NCBI RefSeq assembly: GCF_023078835.1
Contig: NZ_CP090898.1
Location: 1,118,045-1,182,044, forward strand
Source: Synechococcus sp. NB0720_010
Lineage (GTDB): Bacteria; Cyanobacteriota; Cyanobacteriia; PCC-6307; Cyanobiaceae
Direction: 5' to 3'
DNA length: 64,000 nt
This document shows, piece by piece, positions 58,711 to 64,000 of this stretch (position 1 is the stretch's first letter; every line of letters begins with the position of its first letter). The notes beneath the pieces are model-generated. The model was not told the DNA's origin. It made no database searches and saw only the letters and a program-made list of their open reading frames with translations. Both the position numbers and the translations under genes were made by a program.

Positions 58711-59616
58711 GTGGCCATCCCGCAGGCGTTCTCAGACTGGATCGAGGCCACCAGCGGGGCCCGGCTGCTGAAGCGCTCACCGGTGGGTGGAGGCTGCATC
58801 CACAGCGCCTGGCGGCTGGCCCTGGCCGATGGGCAGGAGCTCTTCGCCAAAACCAACCGCGCCGAACTGCTGCCGGTGCTCGAGGCTGAAGCCCAGGGGC
58901 TGGAGGCCCTGGCCAGGGCCATCGAGCAGGGGCAATCGAGCCTGCGCGTTCCGCGGCCCTGCGGCCTGGGCCTCGCCGGCGGCGAAGCCGTGTTGCTGCT
59001 GAACTGGCTGGAGCTCGGCACGCCAACGGATCCAGCCCAGGCCTGGGAGGCACTAGGGGCCGGACTGGCCCAGCTGCACCGGGGCAGCCTCATTGGCCAT
59101 GACGGACGCTTCGGCTGGGAGCGCGACAACTTCATTGGCTCTGGCCCCCAAGCCAACCGCTGGGGAGAGACCTGGGGCGCATTTTTTGCAGAGCAGCGCC
59201 TCAGGCCCCAGCTCAGCTGGGCGGCCGACTCAGGACACGCGCTTCCTGGAGCCGAGGCCCTGCTCGAGCGGGTACCGCTCTGGCTCGCGAAGCACCCGGT
59301 GGAGCCCTCCCTGGTACACGGCGACCTCTGGAGCGGGAACGCTGCGCTACTTCAGGGCGGCGGCGGCGCCATCTTTGATCCGGCCGTCTACCGCGGGGAC
59401 CGGGAGGTGGATCTGGCCATGGCCCAGCTCTTCGGCGGTTTCCCCCGCAGCTTCTTCAACGGCTACGAACGGGAATGGCCCCTGGAAGCGGGCCACCAGC
59501 GGCGGGTCGAGCTCTACAACCTGTATCACCTGCTCAACCATGCCAATCTCTTTGGCGGTGGCTACTGGCAGCAAAGTGCCGCCAGCATCACCGCGCTCCT
59601 TCGCGAGTGGCAATAA
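58711..59616 (+). CDS. fructosamine kinase family protein
   Basis: A 301-residue kinase-fold protein that phosphorylates fructosamines or ribulosamines on glycated proteins as the first step of deglycation. The catalytic segment VHGDLWSGN near 203-211 and IFDPAVYRGDREVDLAMAQLFGGF follow the aminoglycoside phosphotransferase pattern. GTG 58711 was chosen because the longer frame overlaps the divergent desaturase. No operon partner downstream. Confidence 0.88.
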   Translation: MAIPQAFSDWIEATSGARLLKRSPVGGGCIHSAWRLALADGQELFAKTNRAELLPVLEAEAQGLEALARAIEQGQSSLRVPRPCGLGLAGGEAVLLLNWLELGTPTDPAQAWEALGAGLAQLHRGSLIGHDGRFGWERDNFIGSGPQANRWGETWGAFFAEQRLRPQLSWAADSGHALPGAEALLERVPLWLAKHPVEPSLVHGDLWSGNAALLQGGGGAIFDPAVYRGDREVDLAMAQLFGGFPRSFFNGYEREWPLEAGHQRRVELYNLYHLLNHANLFGGGYWQQSAASITALLREWQ

Positions 59617-59625
59617 GGAACTGAA

Positions 59626-59991
59626 TCAGCCGAGGTATTCCTTGCGCAGACCCTGGACCTTGTTGATCACGGCGGTGCGCTTGTCGCTGGTGGTGAGGTT
59701 TTTCCAGCTCCACTGACCCACGACCACCAGGCCCAGCAGCTCCAGCAGACCAGGAACCACAGGCAGCAGGTTGATGGTGTCCAGCACGCCCTTGATCAGG
59801 ACCTGGGCGACGATCACGATCACCAGAACGCCCACACCCTTACCGATGCGGCCCATCTGGTTCCAGTCCACCTTGTCCAGGGTCTCGTTGACCTTGGAGA
59901 GCACCTCGGTGTAGCGCTCGGTGAAATTCGCGCCGGCCTCTTCTGCAGCTGGAGTTGCCGATTCCTTCAGATCGTTGCTGTCGTCGGTCAT
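59626..59991 (-). CDS. CAAD domain membrane protein
   Basis: 121 residues: an amphipathic region FTERYTEVLSKVNETLDKV (24-42), then two membrane helices (IGKGVGVLVIVIVAQVLIKGVLDTINLLP and VVPGLLELLGLVVVGQWSW) and a C-terminal helix. This is the CAAD/CURT1-like domain of cyanobacteria, found attached to some aminoacyl-tRNA synthetases or alone. Probably in the thylakoid membrane; role in membrane curvature or anchoring is by analogy. Confidence 0.9.
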   Translation of the reverse strand: MTDDSNDLKESATPAAEEAGANFTERYTEVLSKVNETLDKVDWNQMGRIGKGVGVLVIVIVAQVLIKGVLDTINLLPVVPGLLELLGLVVVGQWSWKNLTTSDKRTAVINKVQGLRKEYLG

Positions 59992-60033
59992 CAGGATGGG
60001 CTTGGATTAAAAACCTCGACACAAGGTATCCGG

Positions 60034-60510
60034 GTGACTGCCCAAGCGCCAGACCAGTTGCGCGTTGATGGTCATTGGCTGATGGTTTTGGAGCGCACCC
60101 TCAACGCCGCCCTGCCGGAAGAGGGTTGTGCTCTCCTGCTGGGCAAAACCAAGGGCAAAAGCCTGGAGCTGCATCGGGTTTGGCCCTGCTGCAACCGCTG
60201 GGAACCGGCCCGGGAACGGGACCACCGCTTCCTGCTTGATCCCCGCGAGCAGCTGCTCGCGCAGCGCTGGGCCCGGGAGCATGGGCTCCAGGTGATCGGT
60301 TCAGCCCACAGCCATCCCACCAGCGCCGCCATCCCGTCCCAAACCGACCGAGAGCTCTGCTTTGGGCCCACCTTGATGCTGATCGCCTCAGGCCTGGGCA
60401 ACGAGCGCTGGCGGGCCTGGTGGCTGTCCGGGGATGACGACGCCTGCGAGCCCCGTGAATTGCCTTTGCGACAGGGGCTGGCCGCAGGGGACCAGCGTTT
60501 GGGAAAGTAG
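60034..60510 (+). CDS. JAMM (Mov34/MPN) metalloprotease
   Basis: A 158-residue zinc isopeptidase/protease. Catalytic Glu in LPEEGCALLLG at about 28-38; zinc motif HSHPTSAAIPSQTD near 90-103 (HxHP, Ser and Asp). Bacterial members trim C-terminal extensions of ubiquitin-like sulfur carriers. It is 25 bases before moeB, which activates such carriers, so a shared sulfur-carrier pathway is likely. Confidence 0.88.
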   Translation: MTAQAPDQLRVDGHWLMVLERTLNAALPEEGCALLLGKTKGKSLELHRVWPCCNRWEPARERDHRFLLDPREQLLAQRWAREHGLQVIGSAHSHPTSAAIPSQTDRELCFGPTLMLIASGLGNERWRAWWLSGDDDACEPRELPLRQGLAAGDQRLGK

Positions 60511-60535
60511 GGAGCTGGAAAGCGATCGGCACTCC

Positions 60536-61708
60536 ATGCTTCCCCTTGACACCACCGGCATCGAGCTGAGCCCCGATGAGGTGGCCCGTTTTGCGCGCCA
60601 CCTGATCCTGCCGGAAGTGGGCATGGAGGGACAAAAGCGGCTCAAAGCCTCTTCTGTCCTCTGCGTGGGCACCGGCGGACTGGGCTCCCCTCTGCTCCTT
60701 TATCTGGCTGCGGCTGGCGTCGGCCGCATCGGCATCGTCGACTTCGACGTGGTGGATCACTCCAACCTGCAGCGCCAGGTGATCCACGGCACCAGCTGGG
60801 TCGGCAAACCCAAGATCGAATCGGCCAAGGCGCGAATCCTCGAGATCAACCCCCACTGCCAGGTCGATCTCTACGAGACGGCCCTCAGCAGCGAGAACGC
60901 CCTCGACATCGTTCGCCCCTACGACATCGTCTGCGACGGGACCGACAACTTCCCCACCCGCTACCTGGTGAACGACGCCTGCGTGCTGCTGGGCAAGCCC
61001 AACGTCTACGGCTCGATCTTCCGCTTTGAAGGCCAGGCCACGGTGTTCAACCTGGATGCCGAAAGCCCCAACTACCGCGACCTCTTCCCTGAGCCCCCGC
61101 CGCCGGGCATGGTTCCCTCCTGCGCCGAAGGCGGCGTGGTGGGCGTTCTGCCCGGAATCATCGGCGTGATCCAGGCCACCGAGGCGGTGAAGATCATCAC
61201 CGGCATCGGCACCACCCTCAGCGGGCGCCTGCTGTTGTTTGATGCCCTGGGCATGAAGTTCCGGGAGCTCAAGCTGCGCCCCAACCCGGAGCGCCCGGTG
61301 ATCGACAAGTTGATCGACTACCAGGAGTTCTGCGGGGTCGGCGGTACCGCACCCGGCCAAGAGGAAGCCGGCTCCGTCGAAAGCATCAGCGTCAGCGAAC
61401 TGAAGACCCTGCTGGATGGGGACACCTCCGGCATGGTGCTGATCGACGTGCGCAACCCGCCCGAAGCGGAGATTGCTGTCATCCCAGGAGCCGAGCTCAT
61501 TCCCCTCGACCACATCGAGAACGGAACCGCCGTGGAGCGGATCAAGCAGCTGGCCGACGGCAAGCAGCTCTACGTCCACTGCAAGCTCGGGGGCCGCAGC
61601 GCCAAGGCCCTGATTGCCCTCAAGCGCCACGGCATTGAAGGCATCAACGTGGCCGGTGGCATCGATGCCTGGAGCCAAGAGGTGGACAGCTCAGTCCCCC
61701 GCTACTGA
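60536..61708 (+). CDS. moeB: MoeB-type adenylyltransferase with rhodanese domain
   Basis: 390-residue E1-like enzyme that adenylates and sulfurates the C terminus of ubiquitin-like sulfur carriers (MoaD or ThiS). E1 domain 1-270: GTGGLGSPLLLYLAAAGVGRIGIVD with the ATP loop, DGTDNFPTRYLVND, and the catalytic-loop Cys in VPSCAEGG. C-terminal rhodanese domain, about 285-390, has the persulfide Cys in LYVHCKLGGRS. ATG 60536 is the true start; the open frame upstream overlaps the JAMM gene. Confidence 0.93.
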   Translation: MLPLDTTGIELSPDEVARFARHLILPEVGMEGQKRLKASSVLCVGTGGLGSPLLLYLAAAGVGRIGIVDFDVVDHSNLQRQVIHGTSWVGKPKIESAKARILEINPHCQVDLYETALSSENALDIVRPYDIVCDGTDNFPTRYLVNDACVLLGKPNVYGSIFRFEGQATVFNLDAESPNYRDLFPEPPPPGMVPSCAEGGVVGVLPGIIGVIQATEAVKIITGIGTTLSGRLLLFDALGMKFRELKLRPNPERPVIDKLIDYQEFCGVGGTAPGQEEAGSVESISVSELKTLLDGDTSGMVLIDVRNPPEAEIAVIPGAELIPLDHIENGTAVERIKQLADGKQLYVHCKLGGRSAKALIALKRHGIEGINVAGGIDAWSQEVDSSVPRY

Positions 61709-61720
61709 TTGCAAGACCTC

Positions 61721-61746
61721 AGCCCGGGGACTCCCCGGGCTTTTTT
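61721..61746 (+). terminator. Rho-independent terminator of moeB
   Basis: AGCCCGGGGA-CT-CCCCGGGCT followed by TTTTT, starting 13 bases after the moeB stop codon, between convergent genes. Confidence 0.93.
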
Positions 61747-61758
61747 CATGGTCAGCGC

Positions 61759-62958
61759 TCAGTAATCCACGCCGCGCTTGAGGTCCACCCCACGTTCGGC
61801 GTAGTGCTTGTGGCAGACCATCTCGGAGTGGACGCTGGCCAAATCGAAGTAGGCCGGGGGGTGCTTACAGCGTCCGGTCAGGATCACTTCAGTCTCAGCC
61901 GGCTTGCGCAGCAGGGTTTGCACGATCGGCTCCACCGGAATCAACTCCAGATCAACGGTGGGGTTGATCTCATCGAGGATCACCGTCTTGTAGAGACCAC
62001 TGGAGATCGCCGCACGGGCGATCTCCCAAGCGCGCTCGGCCTCGACGTAATCAATCGGCTGCTGCTGACCGCGCCAGACGATGGCGTCCCGGCCCGAGCG
62101 CAGGTGATCCACCAGATGGGGGTAGCTCTCCCTTAGGGCCGCAATCGCCGCGTCCTCGGTGTAGCCGTTGCCCCCCTTGAGCCACTGCAGGATCAACACC
62201 CTGTGGCTTTTGTCCTGGGAGATGCCGCGGCCAATGGCCTGCAGGGCCTTGCCCAGGGCACTGGTGGACTTGCCCTTGCCCTCGCCGGTGTAGACCTCAA
62301 CCCCCTCGAGGCCCGCCAAGACCGGCTCACCGGTTTGCTCCTCGAAGGCCGGGGTATCGGGGCGCCGGTGGGCGCGCATCTCCGAGTGGAGGTCGGCAAT
62401 CTGTACCAAGGATCGAGGAGCGCCCCGACCGGTGACGATCACCTCCATGCCCGCGGGCTTGGCCGAGAGGGTGCGCACCACCTCCTCGGCATCCAACAAG
62501 CCGAGATCCAGCACGGGGTTGAGCTCATCGAGCACCACCACCGAATAGAGCTCGCTGGCGATGGCCCCCTTGGCGATGGTCCAACCCCGCTGGGCCTCTT
62601 GCACGTCCACGCGGGTGACCTCATCGGCGCCAAAAAATTCGCCGCGGCCGGTGCGGACCTGGTCGATCAGATGGGGGAAACCCTGCTGCAGCGCTTCGAT
62701 CGCCGCGTCTTCGTCGTAGGAGCGACCGGGCCCCTTCAGAAAACGCAGCAAGAGCACCCGGGTCTGCTTCTGCTCGCAGATGCCCAAGCCAATGGTCCGC
62801 AGGACGACCCCGAGGGCCGCCTGACTTTTGCCTTTGCCTTCGCCGTCGTAGACGTGAACCTGGCCGCGACTGCGCTCGCTGCCATCGGCGGCGGTTCGGA
62901 TCCCAATGCCGCGTCCGGTGCTGCGACTAGTGCTGGCAGAGGTTGCCTGCGGAGCCAT
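61759..62958 (-). CDS. tandem-domain CobO/BtuR-type P-loop protein
   Basis: A 399-residue protein made of two cob(I)alamin-adenosyltransferase (CobA/CobO/BtuR) domains in tandem. Domain 1, about 33-200, has P-loop DGEGKGKSQAALG at 39-50 and VVLDELNPVLDLGLL; domain 2, about 219-398, has TGEGKGKSTSALG at 224-236 and VILDEINPTVDLELI. Both end in VTGR or LTGR then SEM. Each P-loop carries Ser where CobA has Thr. Single-domain CobO is about 200 residues. It is not certain that both domains are active. Confidence 0.85.
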   Translation of the reverse strand: MAPQATSASTSRSTGRGIGIRTAADGSERSRGQVHVYDGEGKGKSQAALGVVLRTIGLGICEQKQTRVLLLRFLKGPGRSYDEDAAIEALQQGFPHLIDQVRTGRGEFFGADEVTRVDVQEAQRGWTIAKGAIASELYSVVVLDELNPVLDLGLLDAEEVVRTLSAKPAGMEVIVTGRGAPRSLVQIADLHSEMRAHRRPDTPAFEEQTGEPVLAGLEGVEVYTGEGKGKSTSALGKALQAIGRGISQDKSHRVLILQWLKGGNGYTEDAAIAALRESYPHLVDHLRSGRDAIVWRGQQQPIDYVEAERAWEIARAAISSGLYKTVILDEINPTVDLELIPVEPIVQTLLRKPAETEVILTGRCKHPPAYFDLASVHSEMVCHKHYAERGVDLKRGVDY

Positions 62959-62996
62959 CGACGAGCCTCTTACCGTTGGATCCTAACGAGAGTGTT

Positions 62997-63854
62997 TTGA
63001 AGCCAGGGCACCCCATCGTTGAACAACTGGAGCCTCCCTTGGTGGAGGCCCTCGGGGCCCTGCGGCAGCGCATTGCGTCGCTTCCGGCGGCCATCGTCGC
63101 CTACTCCGGCGGAGTCGACAGTGCCTTGGTGGCCGCCATCGCAGCTGAACAGCTGGGCGATCGCGCCCTGGCGGTCACCGGCATCTCACCGGCCTTGGCG
63201 CCCCACCTCCGAGCAGAAGCGCAGCAGCAGGCGGCCTGGATGGGCATCCAGCAGCAGGAACTGCCCACGGCCGAGTTGAACGATCCGGCCTACAGCAGCA
63301 ACCCAGAGAACCGCTGCTACGCCTGCAAGCGGGAACTCCACAGCGTGATCGCTGAACTGGTCGGCCAACTCGACGAGCAATGGCGCGGTGCCAGCGTTCT
63401 CGATGGCGTGAACCGCGACGACCTCGGCGACCATCGCCCCGGCATCGAAGCGGCGCGGGAGCGGGGGGTCTCATCGCCCCTGGCGGAACTGCAGATCGAC
63501 AAAGCCGGGGTGCGTGCCCTCTCGCGGGCCCTGGGATTCCCCTGGTGGGACAAGCCCGCTCAACCCTGCCTGGCCTCACGTTTTCCCTACGGCGAAGGCA
63601 TCAACGCTGAGCGACTGCAGCGGGTGGGGGCCGCCGAAGCCTGGCTGCGGCAGAGCGGATTTCAGGAACTGCGGGTGCGCAGCCAGGGGGAAACGGCCCG
63701 CATCGAGGTGCCCCCCTCAGCCCTGCAACGCCTGGTGGAGGAGCCCACCCGCACTGCCGTTGTGGAGGCCCTGCTGGGCCTGGGCTTCAGCGCCGTCAGC
63801 CTGGATCTTGAGGGCTTGGTGAGCGGAAAGCTCAACCGGGCCCTCAAGCGCTGA
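62997..63854 (+). CDS. larE: ATP-dependent sacrificial sulfur transferase LarE
   Basis: 285 residues from TTG 62997. The PP-loop AYSGGVDSALVAAIAAEQLG is at 35-54, and the sulfur-donor region has NRCYACKRELH and PAQPCLASRFPYGEG. In Lactobacillus LarE donates sulfur to the nickel-pincer cofactor of lactate racemase, with LarB and LarC, which are not in this window. The frame is open to TTG 62943, but that would overlap the divergent CobO gene. Role here by homology. Confidence 0.88.
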   Translation: MKPGHPIVEQLEPPLVEALGALRQRIASLPAAIVAYSGGVDSALVAAIAAEQLGDRALAVTGISPALAPHLRAEAQQQAAWMGIQQQELPTAELNDPAYSSNPENRCYACKRELHSVIAELVGQLDEQWRGASVLDGVNRDDLGDHRPGIEAARERGVSSPLAELQIDKAGVRALSRALGFPWWDKPAQPCLASRFPYGEGINAERLQRVGAAEAWLRQSGFQELRVRSQGETARIEVPPSALQRLVEEPTRTAVVEALLGLGFSAVSLDLEGLVSGKLNRALKR

Positions 63855-64000
63855 GCAACTCCTCAATCAGATCTGCCTTGCGCAGGCGGCTCACTCCGGA
63901 GAGCCCCCGGGCACGGGCCAGCTGCTGCAGTTGCACCACCGTCTGGCCCTCCAACTGGGTGCGCGGGGAGGGACGGTGGTCAAGCTTCGGTGGCGCGGGG
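63844..64000 (-). CDS. C-terminal part of a protein with SAP/Rho-N-like domain (partial)
   Basis: The window ends inside this gene. The last 52 codons read, on the minus strand, PAPPKLDHRPSPRTQL then EGQTVVQLQQLARARGLSGV and SRLRKADLIEELLSA. The second part is a SAP-like or Rho-N-terminal-like helix-extended-loop-helix domain that binds nucleic acid. Tail overlaps larE by 11 bases. The N-terminal part is outside the window, so the whole protein cannot be named. Confidence 0.7.
   Translation of the reverse strand, partial: PAPPKLDHRPSPRTQLEGQTVVQLQQLARARGLSGVSRLRKADLIEELLSA

Noticed and set aside
57171-59156. A 661-codon frame extending the carotenoid desaturase gene
   Set aside because: The first 161 codons are antisense to the fructosamine kinase gene; the flavin-binding motif begins 7 residues after ATG 58673.

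Overview
The window is a chromosome segment of a GC-rich unicellular picocyanobacterium (Synechococcus/Cyanobium/Vulcanococcus-like). The evidence is petB-petD, psaI-psaL, ndhN-ldpA, ycf45, DUF1815, DUF2839, CAAD and DUF4278 proteins, a GH100 invertase, a probable carotenoid desaturase, and an rRNA operon with tRNA-Ile and tRNA-Ala in its spacer. Genus is inferred from gene content only.

Layout. 1-3358: rRNA operon on the minus strand (16S, tRNA-Ile, tRNA-Ala, 5' part of 23S), preceded by a 660-bp upstream region with degenerate 60-bp tandem repeats. 4019-8177: invertase, petB-petD, and ctpA divergent from petB. 8174-13730: an HD phosphohydrolase and the Min genes; minC is cut off from minD-minE by an opposite-strand operon of a phospholipase D-like gene and two half-size chromate transporters. 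13757-16144: tRNA-Thr and katG. 16149-24460: an accessory block, visibly lower in GC than its flanks in sampled lines. It holds an inward-rectifier-like channel gene coupled to a phosphoribosyltransferase-like gene, then a tightly overlapping seven-gene minus-strand operon (two small membrane-anchored proteins, ferric-reductase/Rieske protein, cysteine-motif protein, EamA exporter, ATP-grasp/GNAT fusion, cysteine-dioxygenase-like cupin), then small genes with a perfect NtcA-type site. 24586-31519: psaI-psaL and assorted metabolic or cell-wall genes (glycosyltransferase, DUF819, NlpC/P60, serine hydrolase, tRNA-Ser, alr, HNH). 31512-48271: the S10-spc-alpha ribosomal protein cluster on the minus strand, rplC through rpmE and prfA, with secY, adk, rpoA and truA inside. 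48664-54066: ndhN-ldpA, ycf45, tRNA-Gln, a HAD hydrolase and recA with a cyanobacterial LexA box. 54132-64000: small cyanobacterial proteins, a degenerate DinG-like helicase, tyrA, a carotenoid desaturase, fructosamine kinase, CAAD, JAMM protease with MoeB-rhodanese, a tandem-domain CobO protein, larE and a partial SAP/Rho-N-like gene.

The most unusual parts are the channel-phosphoribosyltransferase pair, whose channel lacks a normal potassium selectivity filter, and the seven-gene operon joining a membrane redox module to a ligase/acetyltransferase, an exporter and a thiol-dioxygenase-like enzyme. Functions for both are inferred from domains; neither matches a pathway I can name.
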